A DNA stretch of 64,000 nucleotides from Globisporangium splendens (lineage: Eukaryota > Oomycota > Peronosporomycetes > Pythiales > Pythiaceae): assembly GCA_006386115.1 (NCBI GenBank), contig VFIW01000004.1:930001-994000 (forward strand). Direction: 5' to 3'. A program made the translations under genes and the position numbers. Positions within the stretch are counted from its first letter, which is position 1. The number at the start of each line of letters is the position of its first letter. The notes under the pieces are model-generated. The model was not told where the DNA came from, ran no database searches, and saw only the letters and a program-made list of their open reading frames with translations. Positions 25,088 to 36,597 of this stretch are shown here, piece after piece.

Positions 25088-28000
25088 TCATACGATTTGC
25101 TTGACGAAGGTTTGTAGAGCGTGGCGGTTCTCTTCGGCTTTGGCGTTTGCTTGCTTGGTGCACTCGTTGGAGGCCGCGACGTACTCGTCGATGAATTGCG
25201 CGATGTTCGGGTGGAATTCGTACCGGCCGCCAAAAAAGTCGACGTAGTTCGTGCCATCGTACAGATATCCTTCGGGAAGCGAGTCCAGCGCCTAGAGGTG
25301 AAAAACAAGTGTTTTGTAAGCAGCATACTCGCAAACGAAATAAGAATCGGAAGAGCAAACTTACATGGATCTTTTGAATCTCCCGCTTCTCGTCGATACT
25401 GATCGTGGATTTGCTGCGAAGAGGCTGCACGGATCCCTCGACGCGCGCGTAGCAATGCAGCAACAGGTCGCGCAACTTCGGGATATTCAAGCCACACCCC
25501 GTGATGCAAATCTCAAGAGAAGGAGACTCTTGCTGTTGCTGACTTGATGCGCCAAGGGTGCGCAAGCGAGCCGAGGTGCCAGTCGAAATGTAGTGGTACA
25601 CGCAATCCGGATCACTAGAAAAGGCGACACGCGCCTCAACTCCCCAGCAATGACTCCCAAACTCATGCTCCTTTTTTGCTGCTGTTTCTGCGCCACTCTG
25701 CGAAACACCGGTGTCAGAGCTAGACACCCCGCTGTTGGGCAAGAGACTTTGTTTGTTGCCACGTACTTTGTCAGCTGCCAGCGACTGCGCGAGGCGAATT
25801 CCTTTCAAGTGCGCAGGTTTGTCGTTCATACTACTACCCACTTCGATGGATAGTTTCTCAATGGATTTCGTGAACGCTGCAAACGGAGTGAGTGTGGAGC
25901 CCACCAAATGTAAAAAGCGCGATCTTTCCATGCCCGGTGCGATCTCGAATCGAACACTCACTGGCAGCAACTTTCCTGTCGGCGCCAGCTCTGCAACGTA
26001 GCGACTCACACTGCGATTTTCGGGCAAGGTGTCCCAGTCTGGGAAGTGAACTCCCCCGGAAGGAAGTGTAGTAGGCGCTTTCAAATCGGTCGAGTGCAAG
26101 GAGCGACGTGATCGGTCCTTCAAAGACTTGCTGCGAGAGCACTCGGATATCCGCGAAGGGGTTGACTTGGTCGATGCGGAAGCGAAGGCGCCCTAGTTGG
26201 CTCGCAGACACGTCTGCGCTTTGCGTGACGACGATGTGCGTCGTGAAACCCGCGGTCATTTGGTCAAACACTCGGGGGAATGGACTCTGCGTCGCTCTGG
26301 CATCAGGAAGATACACATTAGTGGCACTCACACACGCGACCACGGCGCTCAGTTTGATTTGCAACGGCGGCAAATCGAGTGCGAGGCGCTTGATCGCCGT
26401 TGCGACGGTGATCGTGTCGGCAAACCCCACGACCGAGAGCATGATCCGCGGATGCACAAGTGGGTTCATGTCGCCCTTGATCACCTCCAAGTCCTTTCTC
26501 AGCTTCAGCTGGACGTGCTCAAAAGTATACTGTTCGTACTGCTGATCGGGCTTTCCTCCAGAGTTCGTGTCCCGAGCATCCACGAGGATGTGGACCCAGT
26601 CATTGGCGTTTGACGAGATCGCGCAGATCGATTTCGCGATGTTGACGACGTCGCTGCCTGGGATTCCCACCGTCACAGAGATCGGCACACACACTTTGCG
26701 TGGATCAGCACTGGGTTTTCCCAAGGTCGTGGCCGGGTTGGTATCTTTCGAGACAAGCCACTTTGGGAAGAACGCATCGAGGAGCTGAGCGTTCTCCTGT
26801 GCCGAGCCGCGCTGGCTTTTCACGAGGTCGACACAAGTTTGCTGCACTACCAGTGGCAACTCTGCACTACTGGTTCCAGCACTAGCTTTGCTGTCGCGCG
26901 GCGTGTCTCCTTCGAATGTGACGCTGAGGTCGTGCGGGCGGTAAAACGGAATCTCGAGCGATTCGGCAGTATGCTTCCACGTTGAGAGCACACGAAGGAT
27001 TTCTTCCTGGAAGCGCGAACCTGAGAGCAGCGGAATGTACGCACTTTGCGAGAAAAATGAAACGGAAGCGACTCGGACAGCTAGGGCAGTTGATTGCCAT
27101 GACCATGTAGACAGGTGAGTGCTCTTCAGGTTATCGCACAGTGAGGGCAACGAGCAAGATAAAGCAGCATTGAACGTACTGGTGTCGACGACGTGTGCTC
27201 ATCTTCCTTGAGATCGATCTGGAGAAGCACGAGTTCCTCGTACTGAGAAGGCACGACGTGGAAACTGCTCACGTGCTTCGCAAACGAGATCAGGATCGGG
27301 TTCAGCTGTGGCGTTAGGAACACGAGTCCGCCCGAGAACAAGCGCATCGTGCCACGAAGACATGGAAGCTCATCGCAGTCCAGTAGTAGCAGAGCCTTTG
27401 AGAGTGCAACTTGTGCGGTCTGAGTCCCTTGATCATTCGGCCCTACATTTGAATCCGCAGCAGCATCGACCATGGCGTCCATTGTCGCAACTGCGTGGCC
27501 CAACTGAATCGCGGGGCTTTGGAGCATGAACTCGGACCGAAGCGTTGCGACCAGAGCCTGCGCAAAATCAGCTTCCTTGCCGTTCTGGATCCACGAGCGA
27601 AAGTACGGAAATGACTTCGTGATGGAAAGGAACGACGCGGTGGATTCTTCCTTTGAACGCTGTGAAGCAGCTCCTTGGGACTTGAAGAACACGGTATCTC
27701 CAACGACAAGCGACCCGAGGCTTTCGTTTGGCACGACGGTGCTGGGAATGTCGATGAATCGCATCGAGACGTGCACTAGATTGGTTCCTAATGCAAACAC
27801 ACAAGCCGTGGCACAAAAGTCAGCTTCTGTTGCCTACTAAACTTTAATAAAGCAGCGATGCGATAACCTGCATTTCACTTACTCTGAGGATGAAAATCCG
27901 TCGCCTGGCCTCGTGCATCCACACATTCGGCGTGGACACTCAAGTGGTCTTCCAGAAATGCTGCGGGCGATTGATACTTTTGGAGTACGTGCGAGCGTGA

Positions 28001-28318
28001 TCTCGAGTACTTGGTCATCATATCGATGGCTTTGGCTTTTGCAGCCGCAACACAGCTCTCCAAGGTGCCACCCGCTTTGGCGTGTTGTCGACACACAGTC
28101 ACGAGCGTCTGGACGCCAGCCTTGAATCCGCGCAGCAGGAGCGTGTACAACTCGATCATCAAGTGGGTATCAACCAAGTTGTTTTCCACGTGTGTCTTGG
28201 TCCGTTCTTGATTCGTGGTGTTGATGCTAATGGCGCTCTTGTGTTTCACGTTGGATACATGCGCTACCAGGCTGTGGTGCGCGTCAAGCGCATTGACTTG
28301 CACGTAGCGGAAGAGCAT
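25088..28318 (-). CDS. Probable DNAAF9/Shulin-like protein, with one apparent frameshift
   Basis: The minus-strand model is 28318-27883, 27787-27180, 27123-25365 and 25291-25088, about 1001 aa. The C-terminal segment (LPEGYLYDGTNYVDFFGG, then a FHPNIAQFIDEYV stretch) resembles the end of C20orf194/DNAAF9 (Shulin), which holds outer-arm dyneins inactive before transport into cilia. This assignment is from memory and tentative. The third exon is 1759 bp, one base more than a whole number of codons. The frame change maps near the run of five C at 26053-26057: upstream the protein reads ESAYYTSFRG and downstream VHFPDWDTLPE in the next frame. This is either an assembly indel, a missed intron, or a disabling mutation. 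The human protein is longer (about 1,180 aa), so the N-terminus may lie upstream or be lost at the adjoining pseudogene. Confidence 0.5.
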
Positions 28319-28323
28319 CGTTA

Positions 28324-29190
28324 ATTGCTGCTCTTTTGCTGCATCATCGGCTCGATGTGCCTCTCGCTGGGGTTCTATGCAGTCTCCCAGATGGTGCTCA
28401 CCGACGCCGTCGTGATCATCACGAGCCCAGTGATCACATTCCTTCTGGTTGGCATCATTATGCGCCTCTGATCTGCGTCGGTACGTCACGATTTCTTGCC
28501 CACTAATCACGAGCCACTTTGTCGTTTGTTTTTGGGAAAACGGTGTTAGGGTGCATGGCTCCTTGGTGAGGAAACCGATCGCGCTGACTTTGCGTTGTTC
28601 TTCGTGGCGCGGCCGGCGTTCATCTTTGGCCATGACGACAAAAACGACAAGGAGAGGCACCAACCAGTTTGCCGATGCTGTGCGCAATTGGAGCGGCGAT
28701 GACCCAAGCGTGCGCGTGCATCGCGATCCGTAAGCTCCATGAACTGCACAGCATGTCGGTTCTGCACTATTTCACGTTTATTGGCGTCTTCTTCGCTCTG
28801 AGCACGACCGTCGTCTTCAACGTGGTGAGTTTTGAGGAAATTGTGTCCCCAGCTTCGTCTGGACATCGTACTGGACTCCAATCTTGTTCTTGCTTGAAGC
28901 CGCTCGTGTATCCAACTCAAGTCGACGTCGTGCTTGCAATCGTCGCGAGCGCTGTCGTCGCGTGGCTCGGCACGTTGTTTCTAGCAGGAGCACACCGGGA
29001 TCGCGTCCGTCGTGCGGTACTTTAACGTCGTGTTTGTTTTTCTCTGGGACATGATGCTGCTCGGAGAGAGCGTGAATGGCTTCAGCGTGCTTGGTGGCGT
29101 CATCATCATCATCGCCGGCGCTGTGATCATCGGCAGTCGGCGCGCGAGCCGCGAAACAGCAAAATTGGTGCAGTTTTATTTGCTCGTTCA
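28324..29190 (+). pseudogene. Decayed drug/metabolite (SLC35G/EamA-like) transporter
   Basis: Pieces of a DMT-superfamily transporter are spread over three frames. GSMCLSLGFYAVSQMVLTDA (28340-28400) continues with VIITSPVITFLLVGIIMRL and then an in-frame TGA. GAWLLGEETDRADF follows after a possible intron and leads straight into VARPAFIFG with expected membrane residues missing. MLCAIGAAMTQACACIAIRK (from 28669) is in a shifted frame. VRYFNVVFVFLWDMMLLGES (from about 29010) is in another shifted frame after LGTLFLAG. The 5' third of the gene is absent; homology begins a few bases past the start of the neighbouring minus-strand gene. With several independent lesions this is best read as a pseudogene, not a multi-intron gene. 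Confidence 0.7.
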
Positions 29191-29356
29191 ATTTGTTGCA
29201 AGGCTGCTGTGGATAAATTCATATATATAAGCAATACAATGCACAGAATACTTGCCTATCTAGTGTGTGTGCGTATCGTGTGGATGAGTTGCTTGTGATT
29301 GTTTTGCTGATAAAAACGAGGACGGACGGACACATACGCGCAGACGATGGATGTGG

Positions 29357-30528
29357 CTATGGATCGAGGGTCCCGTAGTTGCGCTTGCTGCCGGATTTGG
29401 TATTTGATGCAGTGAGTGGCGAGGCGCGCGGCGTGATGTTGGTGCGCAGCGTGAGCTCGTAGTCCGAGTATTCGTCCAGTTGGATCACGGGCGCGCGCCA
29501 TTTCGCGAGCACGTCGGGCGTCCACACGAACACGAACACGCCGACGCAGAACGCAGCGATGAGGTGGCCGCAGACGGCAGCAGGGATGACGCAGAACGGC
29601 GCATCGGCGGCGCCGGGGATGATGCGCTCCCAGAGCACGTACACGTTGTAGAGCGGCAGCACGACGCGCGCGCCGAACCAGAAGACGTAGGTCGAGAAGA
29701 AGAAGAGCTGGTGCACAGGTGTCTTGCCGTAGCCGAGCTGCTCGAGGAACGTCGTGATGTTGAGTGGGATGACCGCGAGCTCCACGAGCAAAAACAGCGA
29801 CAGCAGGTAAAAGTCCATGCCACAGCCAGTGTGGAAGTTGTAGATCAGGTACGGCACACTGTACGCAAAAACAAGCAGCAGACAGAGGGAAACAATCGTT
29901 TGTGAGATGAACAAAGCGTGACAGCAGTGCGCATGCAAGGCACGTACGCTGCAACGATGTGGTGGATTACGAAGACGCGCCAGAGCGGCACTTGCCATCG
30001 CACGAGCACGTAGAGGTCAAAGAGAAAGTACCCGCACGCTGCATATACGCAACAAGCACACCCATACGCAACATAATAAATAAACAAAAAACACGAACAT
30101 GAGCACCACAGCAGCCTTGCGAAACGCGCAGGTAGAGACACAAACAGAGCAAGACAACGTACAGAATGAGAAGAGCGCCGTGGCAGCCGTGGTGGAGCGC
30201 AGCGGCATGAGGTCCTCATCCCACTGCTGGCACAGCACGGTCGTGAGCATGCCCGCGACGATGATCACCGCGTGGATCGTCGAGTTCACTCTACAGACAA
30301 GCAACACAACAGCAGCCACACATTAGAACACCATGATGCTGCCAACACCGATGCACACATTGCATTCCTCTCGTACCGTGAGCACCAGTCGCCCTGCTCG
30401 GCTTTGGAAAAGTCGCGGTACACGGGCACGTAGCGCGCCGAGAGCCTGCTACCGGCGCAGAAGAGCGCGGCCCAGAGCGCCATGGAGAGCAGCAGCAGCA
30501 CGAAGTTGAGCGCAGCCGCAGGCACCAT
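29357..30528 (-). CDS. TLC-domain (TRAM-LAG1-CLN8) membrane protein
   Basis: The four-exon minus-strand model is 30528-30377, 30290-30163, 30038-29948 and 29858-29357, giving 290 aa with GT-AG introns and matching phases. The TLC signature is visible in order: VNSTIHAVIIVAGM, GYFLFDLYVLVR, FVIHHIVAA, LFLLVELAVIPLN. It most resembles the TLCD4/TMEM56-type family rather than ceramide synthase, whose catalytic Lag1 motif (tandem His with surrounding acidic residues) is not seen. Multiple hydrophobic spans fit an ER or Golgi membrane protein. The function within the family is unclear; members are linked to membrane lipid composition. The C-terminal 35 residues are cytosolic-like and polar. Confidence 0.75.
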
Positions 30529-31699
30529 CTTGTCGCTTTCTCTGCCGCTGTGTGAATGCGCAGACCAGCAGGTACCGAGGGAAGGAAGGAGCGCTGGGTC
30601 TCGTAGCGCGTGTTCAAAAGTGACGCGCAGCGAGTGCGCCTGCGAGCGAGACGAGGAGAAATGAGAGGGAGGATGGGGCCACTGAGTGAGGAGTGTGGAT
30701 GGATTTGGCACTGGCGCGGCTGAGTGGGTCCCCTTCAAAAAAAGCATAAGGAAAGTAACTACCGGATGTGGGTAGTGTATAGTTTATCAGTACTTTAGTG
30801 GCATATTCTGTGTATTGTCCAATAAAGCATGGTACATTGGGACCAGCTTTCATGGTCACCAGACCAACCGACTTCGAGGAAGCGGAAGAACTTGCAACCG
30901 CCTTTTCTTCCATTGGGGAGTCCATTGGGGAGAGGGCGAGCAGCACTGGCTGCGCTAGCCAACTGTTGGAGCTTGCTCGATCATTATTTAGTTGTATTGA
31001 TTGCCAGAAGTGTCCATTTCATGCTTAAAAATAGTTATTGACCCTCTTTATAGAACTGATCTGCTCTAGGGGTACCGCGCTTGTCTTTATGGCTGTTTTC
31101 CTGCCACGCTCCTTCCTTGTCGCCGTCCCGCTGTGTGCACAAAAGAAACTCAAAAATCGAATGCTCGTTTCTGTCCAATCAATTTGTTATAGTTCAAATT
31201 TCATCCAATCAGATGCAACGCTTTCGATCACCGCGTGTGAAAAAGCAGGACTCAGTTGCCCATTGGGGATGAGAGTCAGGGCAAAATGCAGTTGGGATCA
31301 CCAATCGCGCTCGTTTTTGGACGCGAAAAGAACCCAAATCAAAGCAACGGGAGAGGGAACCAAATTCACACTAAAGCAGTACTTATGAGTTTATCCACCA
31401 ATGGATTATTCGTTTTTGTGCGCAAGGTACTGAGTTGGAGTAGTTAAATTGCACAGGAGGCACCGCAAGTGCTCGTTCCAGTCTCCGAAACGTTGATGGG
31501 TGTACCACTCATATGAAATCAGGAAAAGGCTCATCGGTGTATACTAGTATACGACCTACCCCTTATCTGGATAATTGTCCTGGCTGCCATGGCCAATCAA
31601 TTTCCCACATGGCTACACTTTGGGTCAAGACTGAAGCCACAACTCATATCTCATTTCTCTCTCTCTTTTTTCTCTTCCTCTCGCACGCGTTTGCTGTAC
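30529..31699. other. Intergenic region, no gene recognised
   Basis: The 1.2 kb contains AT-rich stretches and short ORFs with no domain. It separates the TLC gene from the P450 region. Confidence 0.4.
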
Positions 31700-32425
31700 A
31701 CGCTTGTGTCTTTGTATTCCACTCTGTATTGTTGCTCCGCAGGCGCGGCGCGCAGTGGTGTCAACGTCGCGTCCAGTGGTCCGTCGATGGAGATCGTCGC
31801 CGTCTGCCAGAATCTGTACGCGTGTGGATCGCACAGTGTTAGAATCACCTTGCTCAGGATCGCCGCTATCGCGATCTTCATCTCCAGAAACGCAAACCTC
31901 ATACCGGGGAACATGCGCGGGCCGCCGATGAACGTTGAGAACTTGAACGGCGACGTCTGAATGAGTTTGCCATTGTCAGGGTCGATTCATCGCTCGGACT
32001 TGTACTCCTCGGCGTTTGACCCCCAAACCGACGCCATCCCGTCCACGCGTAGTGCGGCACCATCGCATGCATGCCTTCCCTGACGAATGTGCTGTCAAAT
32101 AGCGTCGTGCCGCGCAGTGCGATCCGCGACGCGAACGCCAATCAGTCGAATGCTCTCACGGAGCGCAGCTTCGAGGTAGTTCGAGCGGTGCAAATCCAGC
32201 ATCGTGGACACGCACTCCGTGCCGTCGACTAACTCTGGTAACTTCTCAGTGGTCTCGGCACGGATTTTCCTCAAACGTGCGGATTGCCCTTGATCATGAC
32301 AGTGAACGACGCCATGCTCTGTGACGTCGTGTCGCGACCGGCGCTCAGCAACACTACTGTGCCAGCGGCTACGACGTAGGACAGCGACAGCAGCGCAGTC
32401 AGCACGTCGATGTCGAGCATGGGGG
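31700..32425 (-). pseudogene. Cytochrome P450 (CYP86-like) pseudogene
   Basis: The minus strand carries the C-terminal half of a P450 related to the three neighbouring genes, split over different frames. Recognisable pieces are the I-helix LLSAGRDTTSQSM (about 32310-32350), LPELVDGTE and YLEAALRESIRL, SRIALRGTTLFDSTFVREG, and the haem region FIGGPRMFPGMRFAFLEMK. The haem-ligand cysteine is replaced by Phe (MFPG where relatives have MCLG). At least two frameshifts separate the pieces, and the N-terminal half is missing. It is most similar to the gene at 33344-34963, so it is probably a decayed tandem copy. Confidence 0.85.
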
Positions 32426-33343
32426 TCTTCTTGCTTCACTGAGGCGATGGCTCTTTGGCGGTGTAGCGTGCTGCAACTTTGGATCTGGGACCAGTGAGAT
32501 TGACGCTAGAAACGCAGTATAGCTCCTGGCATGGCAAGCAGTTCAAAGCGGCCACACGGTCGAAGGGAAGTGTCAGCTTTTCTGGTGTGGACTGGCATTG
32601 TTGATTTTTTACAATATCCACCAATCCACATCAAGTATGTTAAACGAACAAGCCAATCATAGACGACACGGGATTCTCGTTCGGATTCTTTTGATTCAAA
32701 AAGAATCCGAACGCAGGATAACTTGACAAGCGACTGGTTTACTGCAAAACACGGATTGATGCAACGCCTAGAACTAGTTTTTCTGTATTCATTTTGTCAA
32801 AGCACGCTGCGGCGCCAATAACAGCAGTGGATTAGCAGCTAGCCGCTTCAGAGAGTACTGCTAGTATGTTTTAATGAGGATATGCTAGCAGCCAGCAGTG
32901 ACGCGCCTTTCGACACAAATGCATGCAGCAGAGCGAACTCCGATCGAGTTGTGCAGCAAACTGGGAAACATTTAGCTTTCCCGTTGCAGTTGTGTGAAGA
33001 ATGTATGTGCGCATAAACGCCTCTGTTGATGCTGGTGTTATATACCGTGCAACGCCAAAACCCACCGTGTTTTTGACAGCCAAACGATGGTGCCAATCAT
33101 TGAACGAAAAAGATGTGACCACTGCGAAAAAAATACTGTCGGATTGATCGTCCAAACTCGCCACATCTTTCCGTGTTCTGCGGCAGTATATCAGCGCCGC
33201 CCAGAGCATCCCACCGACCGTATGTGGTTCCGCTGATCTGTTTCAAGGTTGAGTAGCGAGAGGATTGCGTATTGTATGTGGATTCGATTTTGTACAATAG
33301 AATGCATTCACAAACACGTAGTCGCCTAACTGATACCTGCCGA
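32426..33343. other. Intergenic region, no gene recognised
   Basis: The 0.9 kb lies between the P450 pseudogene and the first intact P450. A nearly perfect inverted repeat lies at about 32680-32715 (TTCGGATTCTTTTGATTC / AAAAAGAATCCGAA). No ORF with a domain was seen. Confidence 0.45.
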
Positions 33344-34963
33344 TCACCAGGCAGCGAGTGGCTTCACTTTGACGTTCAATGGACCTTTAATCGACAACGT
33401 GGCTGTAGCCAAGTACTCGTACGAAAAGGGGTCGCGCACAGTCGTGATCTCAAATTTGCTCAAGATCGACGCCATCGTGATTTTCAGTTCCATAAACGCA
33501 AATTTCATGCCGAGGCACATGCGCGGGCCTGCGAGGAACGTCGTAAACTTGAAGGGCGACACCTGAATGAGCTTGCCCGTCTCTGGGTCAATCCAGCGCT
33601 CGGGTTTGAATTCCGCGGCGTCTGGTCCCCAATTGCGCTCCATGCGGCCCATAGCGTAGTGTGGAAAGATGAACCGCGTGCCTTCCTTAATGACCGTGCC
33701 GTCGTACAGAGTCGTGTCGCGCAGTGCCATGCGGATGTTGAGCGGCAACACTGGGTTCAACCGCAGATTCTCGCGCAGTGCCGCCTCCAAGTACGTCAGC
33801 TGTGCTACGTCGTCCATACTTGGGATCGGAGTGCTGCCATTTGCGAGGTCCGGGAGTTTCTCCTTGATCTCGGCGCGGATCTTTTTCAGTACGTGCGGGT
33901 ACCGGTTCATAAAGATGACGAACCACGACATGCTCTGCGACGTTGTGTCTCGCCCGGCCGTGAGGAACGCAATGGTCATGTCGCGAATGAACTTGGGGTC
34001 CGTTTTCACGGTCTCGCCGTTCTTGTACTCGGTCTGCTCTTTCTCAAGGAACAGCGAGACCAGATCTTTTGCGGGTGCAGTCGTCGCCGCCAAAGTTGAT
34101 CCACTCTCTGCAGCCTCCCTCTTCTTTCTCGTGTTCTCCATCGACCGTTCAATGATGCGGTACACAAAGTCATTGATCACTTTCATGTCCTTCTTGTTCT
34201 GCTTCTCGCAGCCAATGTTGAGCCATTTCTTCAAGGGCCAGATGGCCACCGCTTCCGTGGACCGCACGAGCATGTTCATGGACGCGCGCTCGAAAGCATC
34301 CATGAACGGCCCATTCGTGTTGGTCTCGACACCTTTCAAGTCAACGCCAAAGCCGATCTTGATGAATACGTCCATTGTGAACAGATCCAGGAGCCGCTTG
34401 AAGTTGACCTCCTCGTTGTCCTTATACACTTGCTCGAGGCGAGTGTTTACCTTCGCGACGTACTCGTGCACGACCTGCTCCATCGTATCGCGCATCATCT
34501 GCAACGAGAATAAGTGGCTCCCAACCTTGCGCTGGTGCATCCAGAGCATGCCGTCGACGGCAAAGATGCCGTTCCCCAAGATGTCCTCCATGTTGCGGTG
34601 CTGCATCTCGCCCTTGCCGTAGTCGTCAAACTTGGTTTTCAGCAGATCTTCGTACCCCTCCGGGTTACAGATCACGATCGTCACGGGCCGTCCCGGCACC
34701 TTCATGCGCCAGGGCTTCCCATCGTTCAGACGGCTGTTGTCGAGCAGGAAGTCGTACAGCCGCCCTTTGTATGTGAACAGCAGATCCAGCATGTTGAACA
34801 GAATCGGCAGCGACGACTTTGGAGTCGGCAAGTGGCTCACGGCGCGCAGCTTGGCGTCAGGCACCAGGAGGTACCCGAGAATCGCGAAGATGCACGTCAA
34901 TGTGAGTGCAGACGGTGTCAGCACCTCACAAATTGCAGTGAAGAAGGCAGCGCTGTCAAGCAT
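33344..34963 (-). CDS. Cytochrome P450 A, CYP86-clan fatty acid hydroxylase-like
   Basis: Single-exon gene of 539 aa. An N-terminal hydrophobic anchor (LTLTCIFAILGYLLV) is followed by a Pro-containing hinge (LPTPKSSLPI). Family motifs are the I-helix AGRDTTS, the K-helix ExxR (ENLR), the PERW segment (FKPERWIDP) and the haem loop FLAGPRMCLGMKFA with the Cys ligand. The pattern matches the CYP86/CYP4-type fatty acid omega-hydroxylases, with a role in lipid or cutin-like substrate oxidation at the ER. The start is the first ATG of the frame; an initiator-like element lies about 55-70 bp upstream at 35018-35033. Two further P450 genes and one pseudogene lie within 12 kb. Confidence 0.9.
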   Translation of the reverse strand: MLDSAAFFTAICEVLTPSALTLTCIFAILGYLLVPDAKLRAVSHLPTPKSSLPILFNMLDLLFTYKGRLYDFLLDNSRLNDGKPWRMKVPGRPVTIVICNPEGYEDLLKTKFDDYGKGEMQHRNMEDILGNGIFAVDGMLWMHQRKVGSHLFSLQMMRDTMEQVVHEYVAKVNTRLEQVYKDNEEVNFKRLLDLFTMDVFIKIGFGVDLKGVETNTNGPFMDAFERASMNMLVRSTEAVAIWPLKKWLNIGCEKQNKKDMKVINDFVYRIIERSMENTRKKREAAESGSTLAATTAPAKDLVSLFLEKEQTEYKNGETVKTDPKFIRDMTIAFLTAGRDTTSQSMSWFVIFMNRYPHVLKKIRAEIKEKLPDLANGSTPIPSMDDVAQLTYLEAALRENLRLNPVLPLNIRMALRDTTLYDGTVIKEGTRFIFPHYAMGRMERNWGPDAAEFKPERWIDPETGKLIQVSPFKFTTFLAGPRMCLGMKFAFMELKITMASILSKFEITTVRDPFSYEYLATATLSIKGPLNVKVKPLAAW

Positions 34964-35017
34964 GATGAAGATTTGGGTGGTGATCTAGACTCGGCCAGCG
35001 GGTGCGCCAGAAGTGGT

Positions 35018-35033
35018 GGATTGGAGACTGAGC
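35018..35033 (-). promoter_or_regulatory. Initiator-like core promoter of P450 A
   Basis: The minus strand reads GCTCAGTCTCCAATCC, close to the oomycete initiator plus flanking element, about 55-70 bp upstream of the ATG. It differs from the consensus at the T after TCA and at the last TT. Confidence 0.45.
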
Positions 35034-35971
35034 ATCTGGGAGAATGTGATTTTGGACATGCACCAGAGGATCGTAGACATTTTCCCGTTGAGGCAGGCAC
35101 CGGGAAACTTTCAACTTGAGGGTCTTGCTTGTGGAAGGCCATAGTGAATGCTGATGACTAGAAAGGCCACTGCAGTCTACTAGAATCCTCCATTTTCAGC
35201 CACCACCACTCTCTTTCCATAGCCTTTGAAAAGAGATCAAGCCAGGTTATTGTGGCACATCAAAAGTTGAATACAAACTCGCGACATTGAGGCTGAGCAA
35301 GTGCTGGAAGAACGAAGAATACCTTCTTATTCTCGCTCAGTGCCACTATGACTGAAAATGAGCAGTGCCTTTTCTGCAGTCAGCAGGCTCCGACAAATTG
35401 TGCGACGGTGGCTGCAACAAAAGAACAGCAAAGTGGCAAAATGTGTGCACAAAGTCGAGCTTAAAGCCAACATTGTAGAGATCTGAATTCGGCGAACAAG
35501 AAAACGACAGGGTAACAACGCTCTTCATGACACAAATATCGGACAAGGAGTTGACGAGGGTCAGGCTCATTGCTAGCGGCATCAGCACCAGAAGCAGGTA
35601 GATGCAGAATGCAAGGTGCGATGGTGGCACGCTCCGGATCGGACCAACGCGCGTAGCTGCTGGAAAAAAAAAAGGCGTCAATCTATTGCACGGCGTCAAG
35701 TCGCGTTGACTGGGTTGCCCCACGCCAGTCGATCGTCCTGACTTGAACGCATTGCTGCAGGTCTTGAACATTGGAGACACCTTGACCTCCAACATGACTA
35801 CCAGACGCGTTGACGCCGTGCTTCATCAGCAATCAGCGTTATAGTTGCACCTTCAAGTGTCAGAAGTTATCAGACACGTACCGTCTCCAGAGCAAACATG
35901 TTGGTGTTGTCGATTGACGAGCGTGAGACGAGCCAACTGACACCAATTGCACCCGATCATACACGCCTCAA
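35034..35971. other. Intergenic region with an unassigned minus-strand ORF
   Basis: A 149-aa frame (35795-35346, minus) includes a hydrophobic stretch (HLAFCIYLLLVLMPLAMSLT) and an A9 run at 35663-35671. No family was recognised; it may be the remnant of a membrane protein gene. Confidence 0.3.
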
Positions 35972-36366
35972 TTCAGTGCTTACTGTCTAGGTGCCTGGCG
36001 ACTTCAGAAGGACATGAACATCTTCAAGTGCATGTCTTCCGGTAGTCACGCACAAAAACACCACCACAGACTTAAGTGAACACGGCAGAGTGCATCTTCG
36101 CTGCAAACGGGGTGGCTTCTCTTGCGTCCTTTTGGTCCAGACTGCAAAATGCGTGGAGGTACCCTCCCAAGGTCCACTAAGGAATCGGGAGACGATCCAT
36201 CGATCCGATGGTGCCAAGGAACGAAACATGAACGAATGGTTTCTCTACCTCGTGTCTCCTGCTGTTCCGCGGGTACCGAAAGCTTCCGCGAGCGTTCCTG
36301 CTGGCAAGACCGTGCGTCAGCGAAAGGAGGGGAAGGGTGCTATTTGACACATGGAGAGCAGTGCAA
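35972..36366 (-). repeat. Dispersed coding-like repeat, copy 2 (decayed)
   Basis: This is the reverse-complement relative of 13375-13995. Reading the minus strand, conserved blocks occur in the same order as in copy 1: CAGCAGGAACGCTCG, GGATCGTCTCCCGATTCCTTA, GGTACCTCCACGCATTTTGC, GCAGCGAAGATGCA and GTGCGTGACTACCGGAAGA. Relative to copy 1 it lacks one base after GCATTTTGC, has an in-frame stop shortly after, and lacks ~260 bp before the final CTTCTGAAGTCG block. It is probably a dead copy. Confidence 0.6.
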
Positions 36367-36597
36367 GGGAGGCAGGGATGAATATGATCATGGATCCGAG
36401 TTCATAAGGTCTCTCTTTCTCTCTTAGCTGGAGGGACAAATAACAAAGCACTAATTGTACTCTGCGTTGCTGTTTTTAGGGGCTCGTACCAACATTCCTA
36501 TTTTAGGGACTGGTTACACCACACAAAACTCAACTGTACCCCCCTACACATTGCTACGTAACCGCCTCCTTCTTCCAGTTTCAAACAGCCGTCCATA

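Noticed and set aside
28082..28324. Plus-strand frame suggested as the transporter's N-terminus
   Set aside because: It overlaps the start of the DNAAF9-like gene, where the minus strand gives a more protein-like sequence; it is treated as a shadow.
35346..35795. Minus-strand ORF with a hydrophobic stretch
   Set aside because: No family recognised, no partner exons, and a poly-A run inside; not enough to call a gene.
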